Source: Gnetum montanum
Taxonomy: Eukaryota; Streptophyta; Gnetopsida; Gnetales; Gnetaceae
Direction of reading: 5' to 3'
Assembly (NCBI GenBank): GCA_015680685.1
Contig: MNCI01007769.1
Coordinates: forward strand, 79,631 to 143,630
Length of the DNA: 64,000 bases
Shown here one piece after another: positions 33,754 through 45,294 of this stretch. The position numbers and the translations under genes were made by a program. The notes under the pieces were generated by a model. The model made no database searches and was not told the DNA's origin. It worked only from the letters and a program-made list of their open reading frames with translations. Each line of letters opens with the position of its first letter. Position 1 is the stretch's first letter.

Positions 33754-34578
33754 TGATGCACCGCAATATTGCGTACACGATATCGCATTCGCGATATCGC
33801 ATCCACCCCTACAATATTGTGTATGTGATATTGCAGCCCGTAGCAATGTCTATAAATAAGACGTGGCTTTCCCTATATTAGGCATCTAGACTTAGACCTT
33901 CGCCAAACTATAGTAGTTTTACCATTCTAGAGTTAGAATAATTTCCATGTGCCCATAGTAGGAGTCTTAAAGTGAATGGATCTTTATCCGAGCAAATTGT
34001 ACCTAAGCACACATTTGTGTACAACAATAAAGATAAAATTTCTAATACACCATGCAGCTTGTGGACTAAGCTAAATAGGAATTAATTATTGTTAAATGTT
34101 TAAATGCTTTACTAGATAATTAAATATTTCTCAACCCTTGACTCTCCTAGTTAAGTGCATTCAGTACGATCACTTCAAGCACATGTTTAACACTTGGTAA
34201 CCCAGTAATGAGTAGCATTTGGTAATCCCAACAGTGTTGCACTGGTTCAGGGTATGTGTGGTAAGTGGGAACAGATACTAGTGTTAGGACAATTAGAACT
34301 TATTTAGTGAATAGATAATGAAATTTAGTCACTTATTATCTTCACCTTCCCCTATTAGCATAAGCCATTAAAAAGATAAAATATATAAAAATCATACACC
34401 TCAAGATTACTTAACCATACAATCATGAAAATACAAGTAAGTTTGGGAAGACATCAATTGATTAACCTTAAGTGTTCCATTAGGGTGCGTAAGCACTTAG
34501 TCCTTGGAGTTCGATTGAATCATGCGTGAGACGCTCGTATTCCTATGGTTGAGTGTAGGGATACCTCGCCACTCATCA
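33754..34578 (+). repeat. 3' LTR of Y
   Basis: From TGATGCACC to CGCCACTCATCA, the same length as the 5' copy. TATAAATA is at 33851-33858. The CG-bearing U3 words are still present (GCGATATCGC type at 33780-33800), although the perfect palindrome has decayed. Confidence 0.9.
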
Positions 34579-34589
34579 ATAGTGGTTTC

Positions 34590-37080
34590 TTATAAAAATT
34601 TGAACACAATTATATAAGACACAAAATCCAGGAAGCTCATGTAATTCCCAAAGGTGGTGGCTCCTCCATCAGTCACTTCCCTTTCTCACTAGGCTTCTAA
34701 TATTTATAATAGTTGAGGAGTGCCTACAACTTTTCTTCTTCTACCCTTGAATTCCATATGTCTAGGCTACTAAACCAATGTGTTCTAGCACTAGTATGTC
34801 CCAAGGGCATGGTAGCTATGGAAACATTGTGTTTCCCTTCATGTACCAAGCCATAAATTTTTATTGCTCTTCTTTGAATGCCTTGGCCTTTTCTTTAAAC
34901 TCATGATAATCTATGAGTATCTTGGTCAAGTTTGAAGCAACATCCTTCTATCCATGGTAGCAAACTTTAACTATCTCAGGTTCTAAGTTTGCAACATGAA
35001 GTTTCTATGAAGCAACTTTTCTATTAAAAAACTCTTTCTCATATAAAACATATGTGGTCACTACTTATTTCTCTAGCTCACTTTTAGACCAACCTATTTT
35101 TTAACATGGTAAGGCTGGCATATCTGAGGTTATCCTACACCATGTATTCCTTCAAATCCTTGATCTATAGGTCTTTATTCTTTACTTTCGCCTAATGGAC
35201 TAGTGCATAACTATCTAGTATTGGTTGCTAATTAGGATTTTGTGCTGAAATGGATCTGATATAGTTCTTGGCCATTTGAATTTCTTTTTTTTTATCTACT
35301 TGCACATGCATATTTGGTCCTAGAAGTGTTCTTTTAACTTCTCATCTTTCTTCGCCTCATTCTACCACATGCTTATTCTAATTATAGACTTCTATCATAT
35401 GCTATGGACCTCCTCCATTAAGGATATTTTCTTTTCCCTAGCCAATCTATTGATATCCTAGTGAACCCTCATTAGTTGTTCTCTCAACTAACAAACACTT
35501 TCTTCCATAACATTCTTTTATTTTTCAATGGTAGTCAACCATGAGTTCTCTACAATGAGCTATTTATTTTCCTCCTGCATGGTGGTCAATGCCTTCTTCT
35601 ATGCGAAGGATTGTACATTATCAGCAGAAGCATTCCAAATTACCTTCTCCTTTTGTAGCTTGGTAGCTTTATTTTCCTCAATCAATTTGTTTAGCTACTT
35701 TTTTTAGAATGAGTCTAGCTAGTTAGGCACAAGAAATCAGGCAAGGTCCCATCTTTGAACTCTTAGGCCAACTAGCTCTTGTTGAAAATGTTTCACATTT
35801 TCTTCTGCATGTTCCACCCTAACCTTAGCCATGACTAGCTTTCCTTTGGTGGCTATGAGATCTGATTGTGTTGCAATGACATCACTAGGTATTTCAAACA
35901 AGGTGGTCATCACTTACCTTATCTACATTAATTGATCTACCACATCTTCATGTGCTGTAGGAGTTATCAAAGACCCAACAAGCATTTGTGCATATTTGGT
36001 CCCAATTAGATCTACTAGGGGCATAATAGGCATGTTGAATGTTTCCTTGATATGATCCATTATTACTTCTGTTGTGCCTGCAACATCCTGATGTTTCATT
36101 ACAACCATTGTGGCACCTTCTCCCATTTCAAGCATCACTTGGAAGGATGTGGCATTACAAAATATTTATCTAGACTACTAGGATTATCATCATAATTGTA
36201 GTGACACCTATCATCTTATTGAATTGGCTAAAAAAATGGGCTGCACCTCATCTAGGACTCTGAAGAGGCTAGATTCCTCTCTTCTTCCTCAACTAAGTGT
36301 TTCAACAATTTTTTGTAAATGGGTCATTGCTGTCCTATAGTATTGTGATGATGGTGGTGAAGCTTATGTTTCATGATGTAGTTCAGGCTCTCATTCTATT
36401 TCTTTTTCTAGTTTTGCTTCCTTCTCTAGTTCTTGCTCCTCACCAAGGTCTTCCTTTGGTGTTGCAAGTTTGAGAATTTCTATAAAGGAGGCATTCTAAG
36501 CCTTCTTGCAAACATTTTTTGTGTAACCTAGGATTCTAGTGTGGTTGCATAGCTTTCTCATTAGGCAAGGAAATGGAAGTATTAGCTTTCCTACCTTTCT
36601 CTCCTCAAATCACCTCTGAATCGATTTGCAGTATAACTGGGAAGCTTGGGTGCATATTTTCCCATTAGGATGGCACTTCCCTTAGTTTCATAGGTTGAAA
36701 TCCTATTAAGCATTTTGGTTGGGAAGAGATGATACATGCCTATCTTGAAGTATGTCCTCTCTTCTAGAGTCAATTCATTATACATCTTATCATCCTCGCC
36801 ATATGCCCACTTTAGCCACAACTTTCTGGTGTCAGGGTCAAATATTATAGATAGATGGGATAACATATCCCCCTTATTTGGTAGATTGATAGCATCCATG
36901 ATTACTTTGACCAATAATAAGATATTGAATCCACAAATGTTTATAGTGGTATCTTCCTCTTTGTTGTGCTAGAATTGATATGTTTCTCTAAGATACCACT
37001 TACCATTGTCTGAAAGAATTGGCCATAACTGTAATGCCTAGAGTTGTGTTAATAATTTTATGACCTTAGTTTCATTAAGT
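34590..37080 (-). pseudogene. Accessory ORF of Z: N-terminal domain, long coiled coil, hydrophobic end
   Basis: Reading from about 37060 on the minus strand: LWPILSDNGKWYLRETYQF, NICGFNILLLVKVIMDAINLP (shortened), DPDTRKLWLKWAYGEDD, ERTYFKIGMYHLFP and KGSAILMGKYAPKLPSY (open over 36914-36591). After a charged, broken linker comes a 36100-35400 stretch dense in heptad-like text (HAEENVKHFQQELVGL, LNKLIEENKATKLQKEKV, KKALTTMQEENK). Then FKEKAKAFKEEQ, YMKGNTMFP.LPCPWD (about 34850-34795) and GGATTFGNYMSFLDFVSYII.. to TAA (34592-34590). The N-terminal part pairs with 46350-48420 of T, and the C-terminal part with 24995-25505 of X. The family was not recognised. Location downstream of gag, coiled coil and final hydrophobic segment resemble env-like third ORFs of Athila-type elements. 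An LTR-like promoter lies upstream. Confidence 0.6.
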
Positions 37081-37680
37081 TCTTTAGTTCATATGATTGC
37101 AGAGTTAGAAAAATTTTTAGAAAAATGCCCAAAAATTGTCTATCTTCTTTTACTACCTTATATAGCTTGTTCCTTTTTCCTTATGTGTGTCTTATTATGA
37201 AAATTATGGTCTCTTGGGTGGATAAATTAAGGTTTTGGCACTACCATGACTAATTTTTCGCTATAACAGTTATGATTTTTAACATTCATACCACTATAAT
37301 ACCCTCTAGGTGATAGAAAGTTTTGCAAAATTAGCACAAGTTTCTCACATGAGCACCTCCCATGACTAACTTGAACACTCTAGGTTCAAATAGGATTAAA
37401 TGACATGGAAATAAAAGCTATAAAGAGCTAAATATTGCAAGTAGAAGGTGGTTGTGTAGAGCTCTTAGTTGCAAATGAAAATTTGAAAAACTTCCTTAGC
37501 TGTAAATGAAGAGAATGAAGTGTGGGCACCATGAGGGTTGTATATATAGGTTTTTTATGACCTAATATTGGGTATCTGACGTTGTGTCTCACTCGATATC
37601 AAGTCCTCAATATCAGGGTCCATGGATTTGTATCTAATGAGGGTATTGAGCATGAGAAACTAAGCTCTAGGATTGGTTGG
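37081..37680 (-). promoter_or_regulatory. Internal LTR-like promoter and leader of Z
   Basis: On the minus strand, CTGATATTGAGGACTTGATATCGAG (split: CTGATATTGAGG, CTTGATATCGAG; about 37612-37580) and CCCAATATTAGG are followed by CTATATATAC (about 37540). A 0.45 kb leader with no coding content then leads to the accessory frame. The GATAT words and TATA spacing imitate the U3 of the group's own LTRs. Confidence 0.5.
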
Positions 37681-37689
37681 AAGGTTTTA

Positions 37690-38995
37690 GCTTAGGTCCA
37701 TAGTTCAGGGCTAAGTAGACAATTAGTTGTAGGAACTGGAAGTGTTACAAGGTGGAGTCATTAGCATAAAAATATTTCGGAGATGCAAGAAAAGAGGTTT
37801 TAACCCAATGTTGTGGAATGTATTAATTTACATGATAAGGAAAATCATGAAATTTAACAATGAAGTGCTTGGAAGGTTTAGAATGATGTTATTATGTTAA
37901 ACAAGTACAAGTCACAAAAGTTACACAAGTGGGTTCTCCCTAAAGTAGGCTCCAGCCTATGATGCCCTTGTATAACCACACATAAAAATGTCCATAGGCA
38001 CTAAAGTGATTGAATGCAATGCATACCTATGCAACAAAACACACATGTGAAAATCACTAGTTTGAGATACTAACTCTATGTTAAACAAAACCACAAGTTA
38101 GGATCATACAGGCAACGAGATGAGATGGATTGTAGAAAGGATTGCAGAAATCAAGACATGAGGTTTCTTTATATAGGCATAATAAATCCTTATGTGTTAT
38201 TAATGGTTAAGTAATCATTAGCCCTTCTTTCTACGATTCAAACCAAGTCCAAACCACATTTCAGGGACATCGCATTATTTCATCCTAGTGACTAACAACC
38301 ATAATACTATCATAGTTGCAAGGAGTAACATCACTTGGCATTTTGTCCAAGGGATGATTTTATTTGTGGCACTTTTTTTTCTTTTTCCTTATGGGTGGTC
38401 TAAGAAGCTACCAGCATTTAGACATGCATACATGTCTTTCTAGTGGAACCCTAAAAAATTTATACAGTGCCTTGTTATGTGACTCTTCCATTTTTTGTTA
38501 TATCTACAAGGATATAATTATAACTAAAGCAATATGATAGAACATACATAGGCGGCCAAAGAGAATTCAAAAATCCTCTTGATGTCACACCCTTTACATT
38601 TCCCCTTGGTTCTTCACTCTTTTTCTTAGACATAATGATTATGGATTTATTTTTAGGTTGGATGATGAAAAAGAATATCATCATGACTAGAGAAAGAACC
38701 ACTTATTAATGCAATTAGTGGATGGATGATGTGGTCTCATTGTTTGAATAATCAGTCTCTTATGACTTAATAACATAGATAAAACCTCACCTCAATGGGT
38801 TACATGATCATTTTATTCACAAGTAAGATTACAATAGTAAAGGAAACAAAGAACAAAAATAAAAAATGAAGAAAAGTTAAAAAATAGGAAAAATTGTATC
38901 AAGAATTAAGAAAATGAAAAAAAAATTATAAAACAAAAATATGAAAAAGACTTATTAATTTTGAAGCTAGAATGGGGGGTTTCCCCCACAACCAA
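37690..38995 (-). other. 3' untranslated blocks of Z shared with X
   Basis: The minus strand contains, in order, a T-rich tract (38960-38850), TATGTTATTAAGTCATAAG, CAATGAGACCACA (about 38740), GGTGTGACATCAAGAGG (about 38590) and GGGCATCATAGGC...GAGCCTACTTTA (about 37965). This is the same order as in X at 22830-24020. Confidence 0.6.
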
Positions 38996-38999
38996 ACAT

Positions 39000-41330
39000 T
39001 TATCCATGACAAGGATTAATAAGTAGATAGATAGGATTCATAAATGTATAAAACATTGGTAACCATTCATTTCCAAGACGTTGGGTATCTTTTGGTGTTG
39101 TAGCAACTAGGTAGACAAATTGTTAGTCACACACTTGATTGTTAAATGTATGGTGGGTCAAGGTATGAGGTGTAGTAACATTTTGGATGCTTGGCCCATG
39201 ATGGCACCCTTGATCATGATACAGTATGCATGGATTTTTTTGTCTTCCCACATTGTTAGATTCATTGTTTGGACTTACGATTGGAGTAATGATGGATGAT
39301 GGCCCCTATGTATGATTAGAGGAAATTAGTTGTGTAAAGGAAGGCATTGCACTAGATTGGCATTATGCTAGTTTAGATGATGTGGTAGGTCCATGAGTGT
39401 TTTGCTTCCACCTATGGCCCTTCATAAAGAAAGGATGTTTTTGAGTTTGTAGTGGGAACCTACTCGTATTAGCAATTTCATGCACATTCATAGCATAAGT
39501 GGCATTCGATTTTTGATATTATGGTGTTGAACCTTCTTGTGTCATTGGTGCTGGCATGTGATGAACTAAAGTATGAGAATATTGGGGGTAGGATGGATGA
39601 TAAGAGGCATGAGGTGGTGATCCTTTAGGTAGAATTAGTTAGAGAAACAACGTATTGAACATAATATCCATGCTATTTTGACTAATAAGAAGGATAGAGT
39701 TGATTTGTTGGTGGTCTCCCCCACAACTTTGGTTGTTGCCATTATAGTTGATGATAGTGTTAAGGCTAGTAATAAGTCCCCTTAGGATAATACTATTGGT
39801 TATGGAACTATCTATAATTATCATGTGGGAAAGGAAATCTCCTAGGCATGTGCTTTTCCACAAACTTGGGATTTAATGCACCTATTTAATACTCATGTAG
39901 ATGCAACAAGAATAGAAAATGGCTATTTGGGTGGTCCTATATGCAAATGTAACATCCATTATCCTCATTTGTGATTGAGCCTATAGCCTCACTTTCTTCA
40001 GCCATTTTTCTTGTTTGCCAAAAAGTATTTCTAGCTATGTCTTGGTTTTGTATCCTTTGTTTATTGTGATCACCTAGTTAGTTTTCATGATCTTCTCCTT
40101 AATCATCTCAATGATAGTTGTAACATTTTCAAATATCCATTCTAACATCTTACTAAATGTTTCTTCAAGTTCATCAATAGACTCTGTATTGGCAAGGTTC
40201 GTTGCAGGATCAGCTTATCAAGAGTGGTCTATTTCTTCTTACTATAGATATGGATCTCATTCTATTAAAGAGTTGGATCCCACTGATATTTATTGACATT
40301 CTCCCATTTTCATATCTATCCTTCCTCTTTTCCACACACTTGATTAGCTATTAGATCTGATGGGTTTGTAGCTTGTATAATTGATCTGGGGCATACATCC
40401 CAAGGGTCTCTCTTATTTCATTCAAAATCCCATCTATGATGCGGAAAAGTTTCCTTTCCTCAGAGAAACAATGGCTTGGGCATCTATTCAATAGGAAATA
40501 ATATCTATCTAAGGTCATGTCCAAGGGTTCATCTTGTTCTTACTTCCATCCTTGGATCTATCTCCTCAAGATGGACACCCTTGCATAGGTTTGGTATTTC
40601 TCATTGAAGAGTTATGACATTGTGGACCATCATTAGATTAAATTTGGTTTTAACAATCTATACCACATTTTATCTCTATCAATTAGTATCCTAGGAAAGA
40701 GATTAAGATTTTTTCACTGACTTTCAATGTTCTACTAGGCATAGGCATCATGTAAGGCTTGTATATGATGTTGTGGATATAAATCATAGCCTCTTGCAAA
40801 TTTTGGAATATTATTGATGTCAAGCCTAGGTAGGTGACTCTCTTTGTGATTCTTGCAAGATATCTTAACTACCTTAGTGATCTACATTAGGATTTTAATG
40901 GAAAACAAGGTTTCATCATCATCAGATAGGTTGTGAGGGAAATTCCTATTCAGTTAGTGATGGTGATTTTTCCTATGTTCATGTTGATGACCATGAGTGT
41001 TCCTATGGGTTCAATTTTTATTTTTATTCTAATCCTATAGTGGAGCTTTATCTTCATACGTATGTTCATCTTCATCAAAACTATATGTTAAAGAGGAAGA
41101 GAAATATGAGAAACTAGAAGGATTGCTATGGATTCTATGGTGTTCCCCAGGGTCCCTTGATTTATCATTTCTTAGTCTTGAGGAGGTCTTACGCCGTGAG
41201 ACCTCCCCTATTGTAGGACATAGTTCATCTCCTCTAGGGTTCTTTGATTTAGAGGAATGTAGTCTTTGAGTAGTGTTACGGTGGTCATGAACATTTGAAA
41301 TCCATGCATGAAGTTGGTCACTGAAATTTT
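39000..41330 (-). pseudogene. gag of element Z (broken)
   Basis: The N-terminal basic/serine-rich segment is open over about 41290-41045 (SSKSKNPRGDELCPTIGE, RRKTSSRLRNDKSRDPG, then the acidic FDEDEHTYEDKAP). The core lies at 40830-40350 (HIQALHDAYA, SVKK.LNLFPRILIDRDKMWYRLL, LFNEKYQTYARVSILRR, EPLDMTLDRYYFLLNRC, FRIIDGILNEIRETLGMYA). The zinc region near 39960-39850 has decayed (YDHPNSHF...ALNPKFVEKHM). A P/Q/Y-rich tail continues to about 39100 and ends in a CATGG...GTGGGGGAAA purine text. No protease motif is seen, so Z is reduced to gag plus the accessory ORF. Confidence 0.7.
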
Positions 41331-41515
41331 CTTCATCATATATCTTATTAGTTATCTAATACATGTTTTCACTATAAAATGCATTATTACTTCTTTGTGA
41401 AAGAGATATTATTTTTGGTTTTTGGTGTATGTGATTTAATATTTTCTAAAAGATAGATCGTGGATGTGTTTATAGTGATCGTTTATATTATAACTAATCT
41501 AGATAACTAGCACCA

Positions 41516-41533
41516 TCCTCAACAATGCTACCA
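41516..41533 (-). promoter_or_regulatory. Primer-binding site of Z (decayed tRNA-Asp type)
   Basis: The minus strand reads TGGTAGCATTGTTGAGGA next to the LTR end. It matches TGGCGCCGTTGCCGGGGA at 11 of 18 positions, and six of the seven differences are C/T or G/A. Confidence 0.6.
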
Positions 41534-41534
41534 A

Positions 41535-42406
41535 TGATGAGCAACAAAGTACCCCTACTTCCAACCATATGAATTAGGTGTTCAAGCATAAATCAATGGA
41601 ATTCTATGGATGGGACTAGTTGTGCATCCAAATCATTATTCTTTGATCATAGTTCACTCTCTTTCCACTTGGACTAGTGGTAGCTTTATTAGGTATGGTT
41701 TAGTCCATAGTGAGGTATATGATGTTGTCTAATCCTATGCTACTCCTCATAATAATAAAGAGAGGAATTAATTAAGTTAATGAATAATAGAAAGTAAAAC
41801 CTAAACTTTCCTACATGTGATGAGTATACATTCCTAATCATTTGCACATGCCTTGGACTTCATATAACCACCATTGGAATTTCCAAGCATATGTCACTAG
41901 GCTTGCCAAACAATACACTACTACGTTACCAAATAATTACACTCAAGTGCTCATGATTAACCATACTCATTCCAGTTAATGATAGAAATCATAAATAACA
42001 ATAAATGGAAACATTACCTAAGTAAAATAGTAGATAATTAAACAATTAAACAATTCAAATCAATAATAATCTAAGTGGATTCTATAATGATGGAAGTAAT
42101 TATGATCTTTATTTCCAATCATGTAATGTGTCCAAGTATGTCACACTCAAATAAGAATTTTGTAAAATCACAAACATCACACTGTGGGCATGCATTGGGA
42201 ATAACAAAACTAGAAATTAACAATCTATGAAAAAAATAATTAAAATCTGAATCTAAAGCTATCTTTCAATTGTGCACCCAAGTGTTGTATTTATAGGATA
42301 GCATGGAAGAGATAATATTGAATATCTAACATTACTTCTTGTGACCCAATAGCAAGGCTCTGATATTAGATATTTGATATCAGAGCTAACAAATCATGAC
42401 TCATCA
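41535..42406 (-). repeat. 5' LTR of Z (872 bp)
   Basis: Plus-strand edges are TGATGAGCAACAAAG and CATGACTCATCA. TATAAATA lies on the minus strand at 42288-42295, preceded by CTCTGATATCAAATATC and AATATCAGAGCC (minus), an inverted pair of GATAT words. Confidence 0.85.
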
Positions 42407-43700
42407 AAATCCTAGAATTTTAGGCTTCTATTCATAGTAGTCAAAGGTAAAAATTTTGAGATTTGGTAATTTTCCTAAGAAAGAATGGAGCAAAAAATCA
42501 AAATCCAAGATGGGAATAGATAAAGAAGGTTGTAAGAATTATTTCAAGTATTTCCAAACCATCTATGGGAGAACAATCTTCATCAATGGCTCACAAGTAT
42601 TAATTTTTACCTTTCCTTATCTAACATTTTTCTAGCCCATGTATGTTAGAATTTCTAAATTTCAACCGCATAGATTGATTATTTAAAACACCACAAAGAA
42701 AATGCATTTTGCAATCTTTTTTGGCATTGTAATCTGCACCCCTACACTTGAGGCTAGATGTTCTTTGTAAAATTGTGAGGTTCAAAGCCCATGAGCTACA
42801 ATTTCACACTTCAACTTTTGGGGCTGAAAGTTTCCCCATAAGTTTTTATAGACTTGCTTCCTAGGTAGAAAAAGTCATATCACCTCTATATTTGGAATTG
42901 GGAAGGTATAAAATACCTTAGGAACTGCTAAATTTGGCATATTCATGGGTTTTATGTGTGCCATAATCTCAACTATGTTCGAACCACCTACGCCCATCAT
43001 TGGTAGTGTTGGATTTTCATGTTCTTAGCAATTCCCAACATAGTTTCTACAAAACCTAGTGGAAAAATGCAAGAGTTATGCTTAATATTAGAGAAAAATG
43101 CTCGGAAAGGAAATGAAATAGAGCTTGAGAATAAAGAAATGCACCACCCCAGAATTGGGGAGTATAACATTTGCTTAAATAGGAGGTGAGAATGGTATGT
43201 GGCATCAAGTAGGCACAGTAGCAGTGTAGTAGTGTAGTCATAGTCTTTGGGATGGCTAAGACATAAAGCTAGTAGCTGCAATGGAGGCTAAACCTACTAG
43301 GTTGGCTATTGCTACATTCTGTAGGTGGAATGGTAGACTACATTCTGGTAATTTCCAAGGTGTGAAGCTCGAATGATCAGACGTATGAGTGACACGAATG
43401 CTCAGAATGCTCAATGCTTTTTTGATTTTCCAACCCCTATAGTGCTGGTCTTTAGTGTATCTACAAGACTAGGTTTAGTGTGAAACATGGATTGAGCACC
43501 ATGTGGCATGGGTGCCATGTGGCATCAGCATAGATGGGGTTACAAAGACATGTCACACTCTCACAAGAGTAGCAATGTGTTACGCTTTGAAGCATAGCAA
43601 TGGATTCCCAAAGACTACTAAACTATGACCATACTACCTAGATTGCATGTGCTAGAGTCTAAAAAACCATAATGTACCTACAAACAATGTCAAAATAATG
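42407..43700. other. LTR-like fragments flanking Z
   Basis: 42740-42960 read on the minus strand is the repeat block found at 18310-18480 and 58380-58560. On the minus strand CTATTTAAGC (about 43180) may be an LTR TATA region. On the plus strand GCCCATCA (42993-43000) is followed by TTGGTAGTGTTGGATTTT, which could be an LTR end and primer site. Open minus-strand frames (42997-43281) have no coding likeness. Assignment to a named element is not possible. Confidence 0.35.
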
Positions 43701-45060
43701 CAACTTGGAGTCTACACTCTAGGACTACATATTCCCCTCTTTCGAGTAGGGTTGAGCATATAGACAATTTTTGGGATTAATTGGGGGTGCAAAAGAAAGG
43801 AAAACTATTGATCTTGGCTACTGGAGGAATGTCAAAGTTGAGACGAATGTTAATGCAAGTCTTGTGGATGATATCAGAGGCTTTTCTTAGTTTCAAGCTA
43901 GGTATGCTCTAGAGCATAGCACAACACTTTGTGAAATTTTACAAAATTTTGATCTTTCACATTGCTTACATTGGCTATGATAGAGATCATAGCAAAGCAT
44001 AATAGGGACACTTAGCTAGATTTTGATAAAATATACAGTCTTCCTTCATGGCACACTAGCTATGCTCTAGGACATAGTGGGATATGTAGCCTTAAAAGTT
44101 AGGAAATGTGCCAAATGTGTCTTCTATGTCAAGCTAACTAGACAGATCCTTATCCAACACTAAGGAAAATTTGGGCATTGAAACCTATTTCACACTTGCT
44201 ATGTTGTAGAGTATACCAGCTTGAAAGATAGAAAATTTGCCAAACTATTTTGTCCATCTTGAGCACTTTTGAAAAACTCTAGCCTAGTACTTGGGTGAAC
44301 TGGTGGCTAGGACATGTGTCAAGTTGGGTACATTGGGAAGCATAGCAAGCATGATAGCTCAAGAGATAGGAAATTTGAAAAAAAATTTCATCCATCCCAA
44401 GCAACCCTTGACCACCTCTAGCTTGACACTTAGGCAAACTAGCCATGGAAGTGTGTGCTATGCTAGGTACGTTGGGGAGCATAGTAGGTAGACCCAAAGT
44501 GTAGCAAGATAGTTAGAATAAATTTCATGAAACTATGACTAATACTTAGAAACCATTGTGAAAAATAGGGCTCAATGTATGCTACACTGGCTACACTATA
44601 GTGCATAGCACTAGACTTATAAAACATTTTCCAAGTTTTGACACTTAGAAAAATTTGCTATTGAATTATAGAAGCCAAAAATTGGTGGTGTTTAATGGGC
44701 CCATCTTTGTTGACGTTTGGAGGATTAATCCAAGAGATGTCAACAAAGAATATGAAACACCATAGTGAACATGATACCAATGCCACTCATGAATTCCTAA
44801 TTAGACAACACTTCACTATGCCTGAGAGTGCTTAAAGGGAATAGAGTATGCTGGAAATAGGTTAGGGAGATGGGTTAAGGAACAATGGAAGAAGAGGATG
44901 TTCATTGTAGGTGTAGCTCTAGGATGTAGCATTATGATGGTTTGTCACCAAAGCTTGATCCCTCATTGAAGTGCTTGAGAAGGAGTTAGCATGCAAAGGT
45001 GGCCTACCCTTAGGATTTTGACCTCTCATTGAAGTGCTTGTGAGATGGTCAATCTAAGGT
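43701..45060. repeat. Repeat-rich LTR fragment (inverted relative of the 61.4 kb LTR)
   Basis: Words such as CATAGC/GCTATG, CACTTAG and AAATTTGCC recur many times. Minus-strand text GGCTAGTTTGCCTAAGTGTCAAG (split: GGCTAGTTTGCC, TAAGTGTCAAG; about 44440) equals GGCTAGTTTTGCCTAAATGTCAAG of the U LTR near 61738, so this is an inverted relative. A short direct repeat CTCATTGAAGTGCTTG lies near 44962 and 45024. A hairpin is listed separately. No genes were found; the facing frames at 44279-44497 are noise. Confidence 0.5.
44687..44761 (+). repeat. Hairpin with GGTGTTT / TCTTTGTTGAC arms (copy 1)
   Basis: Outer arms are GGTGTTT (44687) and AAACACC (44755); inner arms are TCTTTGTTGAC (44704) and GTCAACAAAGA (44739); the loop contains AGGATTAATCCA. 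A second copy lies at 58639-58711. Confidence 0.7.
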
Positions 45061-45294
45061 TAGACCAGTTGTGAAAAAATACCTGCGCCACTTTACATGG
45101 GCATTTGTTTTGTCTCATATTTTTTCTTTTCCTTTTGGTTTTATTTTGTTTTTGTATTTTTCTCTTTTCTCTCTTTTTCTTTTTCTTTTTGGCTTTTTCT
45201 TTATTTTGTCTTACAAAGCAAACTATGCACCACTTAACAAAATTTGCTTAGAGGAAATTGAATCACATCTATAGGATAGGTGTTTCCTCCCTAG
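45061..45294 (+). other. Pyrimidine-rich stretch
   Basis: 45112-45215 is almost wholly T/C with scattered G, and reads as F/L-rich text only because of this bias. It resembles the T-rich tract that opens the 3' tails of X and Z. No gene is claimed. Confidence 0.4.

Larger units (their letters stand above)
28352..34578 (+). mobile_element. Complete LTR retrotransposon Y (6,227 bp, gag-protease only)
   Basis: Both LTRs are 825 bp and are flanked by a perfect ATAGT duplication (28347-28351 and 34579-34583). The inside holds a primer site, gag, protease, a purine tract closing the pol frame, and 1.9 kb of 3' untranslated DNA. RT, RNase H and integrase are absent. In a 120-base LTR sample (28441-28560 against 33843-33961) I count 11 differences, so the insertion is old. 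It lies within Z, six bases past the stop of Z's accessory ORF, so it is younger than Z. Confidence 0.9.
27325..42406 (-). mobile_element. LTR retrotransposon Z (gag-only, with nested Y)
   Basis: Both LTRs are present and outward flanks match as a 5 bp target duplication with one transition (AAACC at 27320-27324, AAATC at 42407-42411). After subtracting Y and one copy of its target duplication, Z is about 8.85 kb. Order on the minus strand: 5' LTR, primer site, gag, 3' untranslated blocks shared with X, internal promoter, accessory coiled-coil ORF, [Y], polypurine remnant, 3' LTR. No protease, RT or integrase was found, so Z would have depended on proteins from another element such as T. Confidence 0.8.

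Noticed and set aside
45112-45215. Apparent membrane protein (F/L-rich frame at 45071-45274)
   Set aside because: The stretch is pyrimidine low-complexity DNA; any frame through it gives F and L.
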